Of a DNA stretch of 64,000 nucleotides, positions 32,510 to 44,964 are shown in pieces. Under the pieces are notes generated by a model that was not told the DNA's origin, ran no database searches, and worked only from the letters and a program-made list of their open reading frames with translations. The translations under genes were made by a program, and so were the position numbers. The stretch's first letter is position 1, and each line of letters opens with the position of its first letter. This DNA comes from Ursus arctos (Eukaryota > Chordata > Mammalia > Carnivora > Ursidae): NCBI RefSeq assembly GCF_023065955.2, contig NW_026622985.1, positions 71,599,931-71,663,930 on the forward strand. The letters run 5' to 3'.

Positions 32510-35500
32510 GAAACAAAATTATAGAGTGATTAAAAACGATCTGAATCAATTATGGTTCAAATAGGGAAACTGAACCATTGAGAATAGTGTGTGCTAAAGG
32601 ATTTCTTGTAGGGATAAGTTGTACATGGTTATAGGAGAGTCTTGGGAGCAGGGATGCAGAAAGAGGAACTGGGGCATTGGGGAACAGTCACTATTAACTG
32701 TTTCGAAGCTGTGGTGTGAGTAGACAAAGCAGAGTTTACAAGGTAACCTGGGCAGCCAGGCACATACAACTCACAAGACCACAAAAGGAGCTGGGAGAAA
32801 AGACTAGAAAAAACTGTCCCTCTGCATAGCTACCAGTTCTCTCAGTTCCCTGCTGCTGTTGGAAGTCATGGAAAAGAGCAAATACAGTTGGGATAAATAA
32901 GGACAAACTGAAAACCATTGCTGTTTCTGCACATCATTATATCCGATCAAATGTCCTTCAGAAAAGAATGGCTGCTACTTCATTTCTCAGCTGCTACTTC
33001 ACTCTTACCTTCCAAATTTTGTACAAATTTAGGTTTAAAGAACTCTAATCTGGTGCCCGCTAGGGAAAGCTATTTCTTGGAATATAGTTCCAGCTTTATC
33101 AAATTGGAAGAGAAAACCATTACAATAGCCTCACGACTTTTGACTTTTTTCAATATACACTGGAGAATCATTAGACATACTGAACAAGGTGGGACAGCAA
33201 CAAGATCATGTATTTTGATTTAGGAAAGCAACTTTGACCATAGTATATGGAATGTATTCCTAGAGAGATCAACAGCAGACACTTTTTTAAAACTTAGAAT
33301 ATTTGTTGTATCTTCCAAACAATGAATTCTGTGATAATAAACTAAGGAAAGGATAGTCAGGAAGGAGAGGAAAGGAAAGAGAGATTTAAGAAATGTCAGA
33401 GCTTAAAATGATGGGACACATTGTCTTTGAACTCACATCCCGATGAATATGTTTTTAAGTCAGGGTTCAGATACCTCATAGGGAAATATGAGATACCAGA
33501 TCAAAACACAGAGAGAGCTAAAGACTTAATAGCTTCAAAATAAAAAACCATAATATGTCCTATGTAAAATAGAAGTACTAAAACAGATACACTAAGCATT
33601 TTAAAGGTAAAAAATAAAGAAATGAAGTAAAATGAAAGCAGTATGAGACAAGAAATGAAATATGCAAAAAAGAACAATGGCTAGTGGAAATATTACACGT
33701 GAACAATAAAATAGAGCAAAAATACATGGAATAAATAGAAGGGGTATATATGGGGGAGAATCAGTAACTTGGAAGTCGATAGTAAGGAACTCTCTGACCC
33801 TTTTATTATTTCTATTTAATTTTTAAATAGATTTCTCATTTCTATTTTCATGTTTTTTATTGTTTTTATGACTTTTGTTCTCCCTTTGCCTTTTGGTTTC
33901 TGAAATGTTTTTATCACCTACTCTATTTCTTGAATTCTACCAGTTTTTGTTGGGTATCCTTCTACTCTTTGGCAATCATCTACTGTTTGCTGTCCATCTA
34001 TCTCTTTCTTGAGGTCTCCTACCCTTTGATTGTTATTTTTATTTTGTGGTCCTCCTTTATAGCTGCAGTTGTTTTAACAAATTTGGGATTGTGCTGCAAT
34101 CATATTGCTTTCTTCCTATTTCAAATACTATGCATTCATAATGAATAAGTTCTTTTGCTTCATGATACCATTTTTTTCTAAATTTTTTATTAAGATAGTC
34201 ATGCAACGATTTTGCACCTTTAATCTTATAGTATGCTTGAATGAATACTGATTCCCTTTTTTATTAATTCACATTTGATTCTGTCAGACTTCCTTGGATC
34301 AGCCATAAACAGAAGCTTCCCGTGGAAGGAGGAAAGGGCCAGAGCAAATATAGGATTTCTATGTTCAAGGTCCCCCTCTTCTGTTGCTACTGTGATTATC
34401 TGTCCCTTTCTGTAACCAATATTTTGAAATAAAGTATATAAAGAATTCTATATTACTGCCACTAATAGTTAAATAAGGAGCTTGAACCTAGATGTTTACA
34501 TCATGGTGTTTTTAGAATGAATGTTGTTAAAGGAAAAGTGGTTCATTGTTAGTGTGATATTTAGACTAACTGGATCGTTAGGACTGGCATTCTAGATCCC
34601 TAGATTCTTTCAGTGTACTCTGACAGTTATTAAACGGAGAAAAATCAATACCTGCCAATTATCTTCAGAGGACAGTTAGAATTTGATGTATTCAAATGTA
34701 TTCAACTTGATTAAATTAAAGAAAGCTAGAAAAAGCAAATACACGTCTGGAAAAAAATAATGAAATAAAAACCTAATGAAATAATGAAATCATATAAAAG
34801 GAAAATTATTTATAAATGGGTGTACCTTGGTTAGGATTCTTTAGAATATTTAAGGATGTAGAATAAGACACATTAAATAGGTCAAATATATTATATTTCT
34901 TTAACTCAGTGTTTAAGAGTATATATATTATGTATGTGTACTAGTTATGTACTGTGTATTTTAAATACTACTAGCATAGAGGTAATAAAATATACCATAT
35001 ACATACTATAAACCTATAAACATATAATTTATATTCCAGGATTGGTGTGCTAGACTGTGAGACTAGAAATTTTTTTGGATTAAGCTGTAAGAGTCTGAAT
35101 TTTTACCTAAGTGTTAATAATAATATAAAGGAAAACGAGTTTAAAATTACTAATAATTATTTTAAACATCCACTGTCATTTATCATTCCTATCCTTAACT
35201 TCCCTTTCCCTCTTTTTCATGCACAGAAACACCTGAACCATTCATTAAAATGCTACTAAACAAAGTAAACTATGATTCTTCACAATTTGGGTGAAGTGTA
35301 TAAAGAATGAATCTGAGATTAAGATAAATCAGATTTTAAGGATGAACACCTTTAACAATTTTCCCCTTTGAATATGAGCTAGAAAGAGAAGATTCCGTTC
35401 TTACATCTCTCTGATTGTCCATAGCTTCACCATCCTCTCTCCCTGGGCATCGCTTCACATCAATTAAAGTGAAATGGTTCACCTAATACAATATTCTAAT

Positions 35501-35930
35501 AATATGTCATGAAGCAAACATTTCACTACATAATTATTGTGTAGATAAAAATGTAGTAATGAAAAATGAGAGAAGTGTGGAAAATGATGGAAAGTGTGAG
35601 CATGAAAAAGGATAAAAATAAACAAAAAGAAACAAAATAATCTGGAGAAAAGGGAACCTACTAGAATCTAGTTTGGCAGAAGCATTTACTATAGGCAGTA
35701 TAGGTCAAGCGCAAGGGAATTGGATGAAAGAATAGAGTCAGTAAAAAACAATTTTGAGAATTTGACTTGAGTTTCATTAAGAGAAGTGAGGAATTTCATG
35801 TTTTTAAAACCATCAAAAGGAACATTCCTCTTAACTTGAAACATATTCTTTCAAAAATGATCTTTTAGCTATGCTGTTATGCAAATGCAGTATTATTGAG
35901 TTAATGATGGAAATAATGAACAATGTATGT
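32510..35930. other. Unassigned non-coding sequence
   Basis: No gene seen in about 3.4 kb. 33790-34150 is T-rich and open on the plus strand for 72 codons, probably an old reverse-oriented element too diverged to name. The short ORFs at 32736-33223 have no domain signal. Confidence 0.4.
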
Positions 35931-36080
35931 GGAACACTGTCTACACTTTAGGCATAGCTGAAGCATTAGATACAGACATATGAAAAAGACAAGGTGCTTG
36001 CCTACACAGCACTGATAATTAAGTATGAAATGCAATTTAAGTAATAAAGTAGTCATAATTTGGTGGAATAAGTTATTTAA
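35930..36080 (-). repeat. Weak L2-like remnant
   Basis: AAGACAAGGTGCTTGCCTACACAGCAC and the AAGTAATAAAGTAG that follows resemble the L2 segment (AGACAAGGTCCCTGCCCTC, AATAAACAAG) in reverse. Confidence 0.35.
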
Positions 36081-36104
36081 AATATTGTATAAGTGTGTGT
36101 TTCT

Positions 36105-36309
36105 GGGGGCGCCTGGGTAGCGCAGTCATTAAGCGCCTGCCTTCGGCTCAGGGCGTGATCCCGGAATGCCGGGATCGAGTCCTACATCGGACTCCTGTGC
36201 TGGGAGCCTGCTTCTTCCTCTCCCACTCCCCTGCTGTGTTCCCTCTCTCGCTGGCTGTCTCTCTGTCACATAAATAAATAAATAAAATCTTAAAAAAAAA
36301 AAAAAAAGA
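36105..36309 (+). mobile_element. Young SINEC, plus strand
   Basis: GGGGGCGCCTGGGTAGCGCAG, GCCTTCGGCTCAGGGCGTGATCC, CTCTCGCTGGCTGTCTCTCTG, AAATAAATAAATAAAATC and a long A tail. The target duplication is TGTGTGTTTCT at 36094-36104 and 36310-36320. It belongs to the arctoid-like subfamily. Confidence 0.96.
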
Positions 36310-36324
36310 TGTGTGTTTCTACAG

Positions 36325-37380
36325 GAGGAATGGGAGAAAGCAACTATTTTGATAAGGGTGGAATCTGAAATGTAATCTTATTTTGAAACAAATATTTCTT
36401 CCCCAAACAAAAAGATCAGATTATTTCAAGTAGGATACATTGTTTGGATTAAAACTTTAAGATTGGTTCATCAGTTTACTCATTCAGAATTCTGAAACAC
36501 TACTTTCACAATCTTTATGCTCATTCTAATAAATGTTGATTTATTTTTTTTAAAGAATAAAATCATCTAATGAGTTTCTAAATTAAGTACATAAAGTGAT
36601 TAAGATTTAAATTATTGTTTTCAACTAACATTTCTTTTGTAATAATGATAAAGTATGATTTTTAATCATACTTCCATAAGTTATAGTTCATACTGAAAAC
36701 AGACCAAAAAAAAAAAAAAAAAAAGCAACCAAAAAAAAACCCCCAAACAAATAAAGATGTCCCAACATAATGCACTGCTAAATTGCAAGCTAGAGTTGAC
36801 ACTACATTTTTTAGATTAATTTGTTTTACTAGTTTATTCTATAGCAATTCTGTTACTTTGGACAGCAGTTATTTACTACATAATATTAACCATTTGAATG
36901 AGTTGAGGAAAAATAGACTCACTAGAGGAGGAATCCTTATTCTGGGAAAGGTTATTTCAAAAGATGAATGTTTATACTTAGCTCAAAGGGCAGTGAGTTG
37001 CTAATAACTTTTATGTTTTTATATTAGATGCATAGAAAACAAAAGACTTGCAGATTTGTTTATATTTATAGTACCTAAGCCTTCCTCCTATGCGGAACTT
37101 CAGGTGCTCCACTATGCTATTATAATCTTTTTGATTCTTGATAAAGCTATTGTTTGTAGACATTCTGCTTCTTCTGTACTGTTTTGGTGGTTCTCTTCTT
37201 CCTTCTTCTCGACCTTATTCTCTTTCCTCCTGTTCTGTTTCCTTTTCTTTCTCCTTTCTTGGATAAAGCAGAAAATGAGTTCAGTTAAAAAGAAACCTAA
37301 TACAACGTATGTACATATCACAGTTTCCCCCACTGTTTCCATCTTACATGATACTATAGTATAATATCTAAACCAGAATT
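36325..37380. other. Unassigned non-coding sequence
   Basis: A-rich tract at 36706-36755 with ACCCCCAAAC inside. A TTCTTCC-rich stretch at 37190-37262 gives long ORFs on both strands (37056-37408), which are compositional. Confidence 0.45.
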
Positions 37381-37384
37381 TGAC

Positions 37385-39030
37385 ATTGATATAATATGGG
37401 TGTATCATTCAAACTCATTTTATCACATGTGTAGTTTTGTGTGATCATCGTTACAATCAAGGTACAGAGATATCCTATCACCACAAAGAATTCCTTTATA
37501 TTTACACCTTCCTCCTTCCACCGTCTGTAATCTCTATTAACTACTAATCTGTTTTCCATCTCTATTGTTTGGTCATTTCAAGAATGTTGTATAAATGGAG
37601 TAAAAATGTGATTTTTTTGATAAAAACTCTTTTCACGTAGCATAATACCAGTGATAACCACCAAAATTGTGTATATTAACATTTAGGTCCTCTTTATTGC
37701 TGAATAATATGTCATGGTATGGACGTACCACAATTTAGCCATTTGCCTGTTTTTGGACACCTGGGTTGTTTCTAGGTTGGGGCTACTACAAATAAAGATT
37801 CTGTACACTTTCAATATCTTATACTTTTATTGGTCAAGTATACCACAATAAGCCTGAAAAAAAAGATAAATCTGCTATGAACATTCATGTTCAGGTTTTT
37901 TATGGACAGCAGTTTTCATCTCTCTGGGATAAATGCCCAGGAGTACAATTGCTGGGTCAGGTGGTTAGTGTATATTTAGTTAAGGACACTGCCAAACTAT
38001 TTTCCAGAGTGGATATATTCTTTTACATTCTTAATTGCAACATAGGAGAGATCAAGTTTCCTCATATCCTCACCAGCATTTGGTATTGTTACTCTTTTTT
38101 TCGTTTAAGTTATTCTAACAAGTATATAGTGATGGTGCATCATGGTCTTATTCTGCATTCCTCTAATGGCTACTGATGTTCAACACCTTTTCTGTTCATT
38201 TGTTATACATATGTGATCCTTGGTGAAATGTCTCTTCATATCTTTTGGCCGTTTTCTAAATGGAGTATTTGCTTCTTTTAACATTGAGTTTTGCGTGTTT
38301 GTAAATTCTATGTATGAATTCTTTGTCAGATACCTGATTTGAAAATATTTTCTTTGTAGCAAGGTTTTCCTTCTCTTAATAGAGTTTTCACAGAGCATAC
38401 GGTTTTGATCTTGATGAGGTTATGTTAATCAATTCTTTTTTCAGAATTCTTTTTCTGCCATGTTTAAGAACTCACCAATAAGCCCTAGTTTCCAAAGATT
38501 TTCTCCTATGTTTTATTCTAAAAGTTTTATATTTTACATTTTAAATATATGATCCTTTTTGAGTTATGTTCTGTGAAAGTTGTAAGGTTTAAGTTAAGGC
38601 TCTGTCTATCCATCAATCTATTGATCTACCTATCATCGATCTATCTCTTGTATATCCAATTGCTCCAGCACCATTTGTTGAAAAGGCTATTTTTCCTTGA
38701 TTGAATTGCTTTTGCATCTTTGTCAAAAGTCATTTGGGCATATTTGTATAGGTCCATTTTTTGGCTCTCTCTTTTGTTTCTTTGGTCTCTGTGCCTATGC
38801 TACCGCACAGTCTTGCATTACTGATGATAAGTCTGAAATCTGAAGTCTGATTCCTTCCACTTCATTCTTCGTTTTCAAAACTGTTTTAACTGTTTCAGTT
38901 CCTTTGCTTTTACAGATAAATTTTAGAACAATCTTGTTCATATCTACAAAAACTTGTGGGGATATTGATAAGATTTTGAGAATTGTCACCTTTACTGTGT
39001 TGAATCTTCCAATCTACAAATATGATGTAA
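37385..39030 (-). mobile_element. L1M ORF2 3' half, minus strand
   Basis: About 1.6 kb of reverse-oriented L1. The left part has GCTGAATAATATGTCATGGTATGG and TTTGGACACCTGGGTTGTTTCTAGG. The middle has GCCAAACTATTTTCCAGAGTGG and CTTTGTCAGATACCTGATTTG. The right part has CCAGCACCATTTGTTGAAAAGG and TTTACTGTGTTGAATCTTCCAATC. The order matches ORF2 read from its 3' end. Stops are frequent. Confidence 0.85.
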
Positions 39031-39149
39031 CATGTATCCTGTTAATACTGAAAATATGTGTATTCTTCTGTGGCTGGGTGGAGTATTTGTAAGTGTCAAT
39101 TGAATCCTCTTGGGTGATGATGTTTTGGGTCCTTATAAAATGTTTCAGG

Positions 39150-39435
39150 TTTTTTATTCATCTCCAAAGCCAGCTATCACATCATTCTGATCTCTGTTTC
39201 TGTCATATTTCCTTATTTGACAGATGCTTCTGCTTTCCTTTTCCATTTATAAGGACACTTGTGATTACATCAGACTCACCTGGATATTTCACAGTAATCT
39301 CCTTGTTTCAAAATCCTTAATCACAGCTGCAAAGTAATTTTTCTGACATGAGGTAACATCCTCACAAGTTCAAAGGATTAGGATGTGGATGTCATGTCTT
39401 GGGAGAGGGCATTATTTTGCATACTATATAACTGT
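39150..39435 (-). mobile_element. MLT1-like (MaLR) LTR fragment, minus strand
   Basis: TTATAAGGACACTTGTGATTAC, CACCTGGATATTTCACAGTAATCTCC and AATCACAGCTGCAAAG, then AAGGATTAGGATGTGGATG, match the reverse of an old MaLR-type LTR. Ends are not sharp. Confidence 0.5.
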
Positions 39436-39439
39436 TAAT

Positions 39440-40560
39440 AAGTAGTAATCTTGCATTCAGAATTGGAATCCAAGTTATTAATGTAACAATTCTTAGCAAA
39501 TTTTTTTAATTGTGAAAATTAGACTTAACTCATTGAATTGATTATTAGAATTTTAATAAGCTCACATAATACAATGAAGCATAGTACCATTTCTTTAAAG
39601 ATCCAGGAATATTGGAGGGGTAAGTTCATCTAAAACAATGGAAAATATTCTCCAATTCTCTCTCTAAATGTAGTATAAGAGAAATAGTGTTTAATAAATT
39701 GTTTCTACCCATATTTTTTAATACCTTGAGTACAGCACATAGTGAAGAAGAAATGCACATAGATTATAATACAACAATTTCTATGCTTGTAAAACATGGG
39801 CTATTTCTTGGTGATAAATTTTTATTCATTTTTTTGCACACACCATATCTTTTATTGATGAATATGGATTGGCATAGTCATTTAAGAATAGATTGAAGTA
39901 GTATTACATAGAATAAATTTTTTCTCTTCATCTGCTTTAATTTATTCCAGTTGTAAATGCCATTGCCTTCCATAACCACAGAATAAATCTCACTCTAGGA
40001 TCAATTTCTATGGTTTAGAGTTAGATGTGAGTTGTTTTATAATTATATGAAATTCAGGGTACCATTTTAACTTTTAGTTAACTTTTATAAAAACATTCAA
40101 ACTTAGAAAATTATATACATGATTACATTTGAACCCTCTATATGAAATTATTAAAATTATATAATACCTTTTCTTCATATTTCATTGATTTTGTAATTTT
40201 CCAAAATAAACACCTAAACAGATATTTACTGTATTTAAAATATGGTCCCTTATCTAACATTAAATAATGTGCTACCTCCAATAAAACCTGTATTTATCAA
40301 TTTTAGAATTTCCTCAATGATTTTCTTTTTGCTTTGCATAATAGTAAGAAAATTGTTTTCAAAACTTTTTGTCATCACTTATTATCACTGAAATATTCTT
40401 ACTGTTAAAGAAATTCATAAAAATGAAATCTTGTTAAAAGCAATTCAGTTATAAAGAAGCTTGTATGTATCTTTTCACTTAACATTACTATGAATTTACA
40501 AACAATTATTACTTAACATTATGATAATAAGCTCAGCCATCATTGGATCTCATATAACTA
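39440..40560. other. Unassigned AT-rich non-coding sequence
   Basis: No gene or repeat recognised. Confidence 0.45.
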
Positions 40561-40564
40561 TTAT

Positions 40565-40975
40565 TGATTTAATTGTATCCCCCAAAATTATTTGTTGGAA
40601 TCCTAATCCCCAGTATCTCAAAAGTGACTTTATTGGAGATAGAGTCGTTATAGAGGTAAACAAGTTAAAATGATGTTATTATTTTGGTGTCCTTAAAAAG
40701 TCAAATTTGGACACAAGCATGCACACTCAGGAAAAAAAATGTGAAGATAAAGAAAGATATTGGGGCGATGCTTCTATAATCTGAAGATGCCAGCAATCCA
40801 CCAGAAACTATGGGGGAGACATGGAACAGATTTTTTCCCACACCCCTCAGAAGAAGTCAATCTTGCTGATTTCAGACTTCTAGCCTCTAGGACTGTGAGA
40901 CAACACATTTCTGTTTTTTAAGCCACTCAGATTCTAGTGATTTGTTATGGTAGCCCTAGGAAATTAACACAATAA
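40565..40975 (+). mobile_element. MLT1-type (ERVL-MaLR) solo LTR, plus strand
   Basis: TTAATTGTATCCCCCAAAATTA, GGAATCCTAATCCCCAGTATCTC, ACACTCAGG with TGTGAAGAT after it, AGACTTCTAGCCTCTAGGACTGTGAG, TTTAAGCCACTCAG and GGTAGCCCTAGGAAATTAAC follow the MLT1 LTR from end to end. No internal region is attached. Confidence 0.88.
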
Positions 40976-41374
40976 CTTAGACTTTGCATACTATGTTTCC
41001 AATGGTTTATTGAACTATAATATAAAGACTTAAGGAACATCTCTCTTTTATAACAGAGCTAAGTGCCTACCACATTGCATTTGAATAATTTATTTTTTTG
41101 TTCTTCTTGCAGTAAAAGTGACTGGACAAGATTTTAATAAAGAATTGATGGGCTGGGTAGGGTTAGCTTGATTAAAGAGTAAAGTTTTATCCTTAATAGA
41201 AATTTCACATAAATTCCAAACCTAAACTGGCTTTTCAAATGCTACCAGGATCACACCACTCCTCTGAGACAGATCCAAAACCAAGTTAACATATTAACAA
41301 TCTCTATCATCTCTATACTTGTTTCTTCTTACAAAACAACAACAAAATTACACTTAAAATGAGATGTGGAATGA

Positions 41375-42010
41375 TTGGTAATCTCATATCTTGTTACAAG
41401 GAATGTAAAATCTTATAATCACTCTGGAAAACTTTTTGCAGGTTCTTATAAAGTTATACATATTCTTACAATACAACCCAGCCATTTTGCTCCTAGGTAT
41501 TGCTTAAAATATAATGAAAACATATATCTACATGATGATTTCCTCATAAATATTTAAGGCAGTTTTATTCACAATTGCTGAAACCTTGAAACAACCCATA
41601 TGTCTAGCAACAGATGAATGGATAAACTAAATGTGGTATGTTTGTATGAATGGAGTACTCTCCAACAATTAAAAGAATGAAGTATATACAATCTGGATGA
41701 ATCTCAAAAACTGTGGAAGAAGCTAAACATAAAAGTTCACATAATGTGTGATTACATTTATATGACATTCTAGGAAAGGCAAAATTCTTGTGACAGAACA
41801 CAGATCAATGTTAGCCAGGGTCCAAGTATGGGTGGAGGAGATTGACTGCAAAGAGGCAGCAGGGAACTTTTTGTGTTTTGGAAATGTTTCAAATCTTGAG
41901 TCTAACGGTTGTTATATGACTGAATACATTTGAAAAACATGTCTGATTGTATAATTTAAATTGAAGTTTATTATATGTAAAGTAAACCTTAGTAAATCTA
42001 TTTTTTAAAA
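41375..42010 (+). mobile_element. L1M 3' end, plus strand
   Basis: CAACCCAGCCATTTTGCTCCTAGG, TCACAATTGCTGAAACCTTG, GATGAATGGATAAACTAAATG, and TTTATATGACATTCTAGGAAAGG, then a 3' UTR ending AAAGTAAACCTTAGTAAATC. It lacks the frame and most of ORF2. Confidence 0.75.
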
Positions 42011-42121
42011 AAACAATTATAACCCAAACCTACCAGATGATTTAATTTCACATCTTTCAAAGAGTAGGTTCATTTTCCAAAACATAATGTGTCATGTTAT
42101 TTGTTGTCTATTTTTAAAATA

Positions 42122-42262
42122 TGAAAAGCAAAGTCTTTGAGCTCAGGCACACCTGGGTTTGAAATCTGACTTCTTGTTTACCGAGAATGTGACCTTGAGA
42201 ATTATACTTAAATTCTCTCAACCTCAGTTTCTTCCTTTGTTTGGTGAAGTTCTGAGAGGCAT
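42122..42262 (+). repeat. MIR remnant, plus strand
   Basis: CAGGCACACCTGGGTTTGAAATC, GTGACCTTGAGAATTATACTTAA and CTCTCAACCTCAGTTTC are in MIR order. Confidence 0.7.
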
Positions 42263-42354
42263 CACAAGATCATTCTTATCTTTGAAATTTTTAAAAATTT
42301 ATTTCATTATGTTCAGTTAGCCAGTACAAAATCATTTTTATATTTGATTATTCC

Positions 42355-42740
42355 TTCTAAACTTGGCTCGTGCCTTTGTAGAGCTTACAGTCTGGAAGGG
42401 AAGGAAGACATTAGAGACTATACCTACAAGAGAAAACTACAAAAGGGGAATAAAAGGCTTATTAGAGCAATTAAAGGGGACCTAATGAATTACTCTGGGC
42501 ATCAAGCTGTAGTGTTAAAGGAAGCCTCCCTCAGAAAGGAATATTTCAAATGCAGTCTGAGAAATTAATAAGAGTTGGCCGGTGAACAACAGGCAAAGGG
42601 TTTCTGGCACAATGCCATAACCTCAGGGTATTATTCATAAAACCAGAGGAAGTGCTGAATAGTTAGAGAGAGTTGAATTTAGAGAGGGTGGCATGAGACC
42701 GGAGAAGTAAGCAAAAGAAAATCCCAAAAGGTCTTAAAGG
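42355..42740 (-). mobile_element. L2-like fragment, minus strand
   Basis: GTAGAGCTTACAGTCTGGAAGG, then AAGGAAGCCTCCCTCAGAAAGG and CTGAGAAATTAATAAGAGTTGG recall the L2 3' region in reverse. A short L1 3' UTR-like scrap (TTATGTTCAGTTAGCCAGTAC) precedes it at 42305. Confidence 0.5.
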
Positions 42741-42744
42741 TTCA

Positions 42745-43670
42745 TTTTTAGGGTCAAATGAGATGATACTAATATTTTAAGTCGGGAAAACATGAGCAAT
42801 CCAGGATTGTCTTGGGCAAACCTGAGGTAACTCATGTTAACTAATGTTGTTGTCAGTGTTGTTGCAGTAATTATTTGATGTACCTATAAACCTAGTTCAA
42901 TTGAAGCTTGTATCTTTCTCCATAGTAATTTTGTTAACTCCCCTTTCAATCCTCTTAGGATATTAAATATTTACTAGGAAATTAGGAAAATAAGTTAGAT
43001 TCTGTAGCATGTTAATTCAGAGTGTTAAATTGTTAGCAATTTCATTGTTTTTTTTTTTAGGTATTTGGCATTTTTATTTTAATACTATAGTAACTAATGT
43101 AGCTTTTAGTTTACAAAATGCCAAAATACCATATTTAATCAAAGTTGCTCTGGACTTTTCCCACATCTGACATATAAATAGTCCCATACTTTGGTTGCTA
43201 CTGAATATTTTTTTTTTATTTTCCAGTCTGTCTTTTAATTAAGAGAGAAATATAACACATTAAATGGGTCACATACACTTTTGTTGCTATTTGCTACATG
43301 TCAATTCTGTAGACCTCCCAACTAACACCAGGATCTATGCCTCTATGACAGTAAACATCAGTCAGCTGACTTGGTGAGTTTTTTCTAAAGCTTAGATTCT
43401 ATGACTTATTGTTTCTAGCTTATATTTATTCCCTTTGAAGGTGGAAGTAATTTATTAATCTTGTGTCTTGGCACAAGAAAACTTTAAAAAATTGTTTTTC
43501 CTCCATAAAGATTTATAGGAAGGCCAATCTCATAAATAAAAGGTAATGAATGAAGCAACGGTGTATACAGTCCTGACTAACACTCTTATCTTACCTGAAA
43601 TGGAATGCATACTCAATCCAAACTATTTTGAGAGTCAAAGATATTTGGGAAATTCTAAAAACAATAGTAG
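42745..43670. other. Unassigned non-coding sequence
   Basis: No gene or repeat recognised; short poly-T runs only. Confidence 0.45.
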
Positions 43671-43675
43671 CAATG

Positions 43676-43736
<61 letters not shown>
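43676..43736. repeat. Long TA dinucleotide microsatellite
   Basis: About 60 bp of TA units, nearly perfect, following ATGTATATAAATA. It produces the Ile-Tyr repeat ORFs on both strands. Confidence 0.98.
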
Positions 43737-43742
<6 letters not shown>

Positions 43743-43744
43743 AC

Positions 43745-44960
43745 AGCTGGACATATATTGGCCTTAAATATGTTTATCTGGCTAGGGATTGTGGTGTGTC
43801 TAATGTTTGCTGTAGCTGTGGTGCCATGATTCTTCAAATTCTTCCAATATCCTTGCTTTTTTAAATCCTCCCTGTTGATTTGGGCTTCCCTGAGTATTTC
43901 TCCTCAGAGAGATTCTGTGTATTATAGATCTCTCAGCTATAAGCTCTGTTGGTATGTGGTAAAGTGTGGGGAAGTGGCAACATTCCATAATCTCATGATT
44001 AAATCTCAGTCTTGTAGTGGGCCTCTGTCCTTGGGCTGTGAATTTCATAAAGTGTTTCTTAGCTTTTGTTCCCCACTTAGGCAAGGCAAGGAGCCTCAAG
44101 TGGTAGGAGAGTGATAAAGCTGATGGAATAGAGTTTTATAAGTCTGTTGGGATAAAGCTTTATAAGTCTTTTCCTCTTAAAAGTAAACTTCTGTTATAGA
44201 GGATGTTCTTGTGTGTATTTTAAAATTCTCCTCCCCCTAACAGTGTCATGAGTGGCTCTTTCCTGGCTCTTTACCATGAGAACCTTGTGTGGTTCTTGGC
44301 TATAAAATCCACAATAGGGGCGCCTGGGTGGCACAGCGGTTAAACGTCTGCCTTCGGCTCAGGGCGTGATCCCAGCGTTATGGGATCGAGCCCCACGTCA
44401 GCCTCCTCCGCTATGAGCCTGCTTCTTCCTCTCCCACTCCCCCTGCTTGTGTTCCCTCTCTCGCTGGCTGTCTCTATCTCTGTCGAATAAATAAATAAAA
44501 TCTTTAAAAAAAAATCCACAATAAAGTACCCTCCCCTCTGCCAGACTGTAGTCCCCAAAAGCTTCTTGCTCTCACCTTAGTCCACACTCAGCCTCCAGCA
44601 AGTAATCACAGTTACCTTGTAAGCGTCTCCACCAGATTATGTGTTCAGAGGCTTCTGCTCCAGGTAAGGAGATCTAGATTGTGATTCTGAATTTGCTTGT
44701 CTATCTAGATTTCGGGGTGGTAGTTTGCCCTGGGACTTCAGTCTCTGATGGTTGCAAAAAAGTCATTGGATTTCTGTTTGCTCAGCTTTTTTTTCATTGT
44801 GAGGATGGGAATGACAACTTCCAAGGTCTTCACTTGGTGGCAATAAAACCAGAAGCTCCAAAAACTTTTTTTTTGAAACACAAAGACTATTTTCAAGCCT
44901 ATAAGTCCATGAATAATATTTCTGGTATTGTTAACAATTGGTCAACAGAGAAGAAATGAG
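43745..44960. repeat. Probable old interspersed repeat, split by a SINE
   Basis: Sequences on both sides of the SINE at 44317-44510 (for example 44640-44830, CTCCAGGTAAGGAGATCTAG, GTTTGCTCAGC and GATGGGAATGACAACTTCC) are of a type I recall in many mammalian loci, LTR- or L1-derived, but I cannot assign the family. No coding capacity is visible. Confidence 0.3.
44317..44510 (+). mobile_element. Young SINEC, plus strand
   Basis: GGGGCGCCTGGGTGGCACAG, CTTCGGCTCAGGGCGTGATCCC, GGGATCGAGCCCCACGTCAGC, CTCTCGCTGGCTGTCTCTATC and GAATAAATAAATAAAATC. The 13-bp target-site duplication AAAATCCACAATA lies at 44304-44316 and 44511-44523. This is the least diverged SINE in the window by eye. Confidence 0.97.
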
Positions 44961-44964
44961 ATGC

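Noticed and set aside
37056..37408. Phe/Ser-rich plus-strand and Lys/Glu-rich minus-strand ORFs resembling membrane or coiled-coil proteins
   Set aside because: Both arise from one TTCTTCC-rich tract read in two directions.
44317..44510. tRNA gene suggested by A- and B-box-like sequence
   Set aside because: The sequence is the tRNA-derived head of a SINE; it has no complete cloverleaf and ends in the SINE body and tail.
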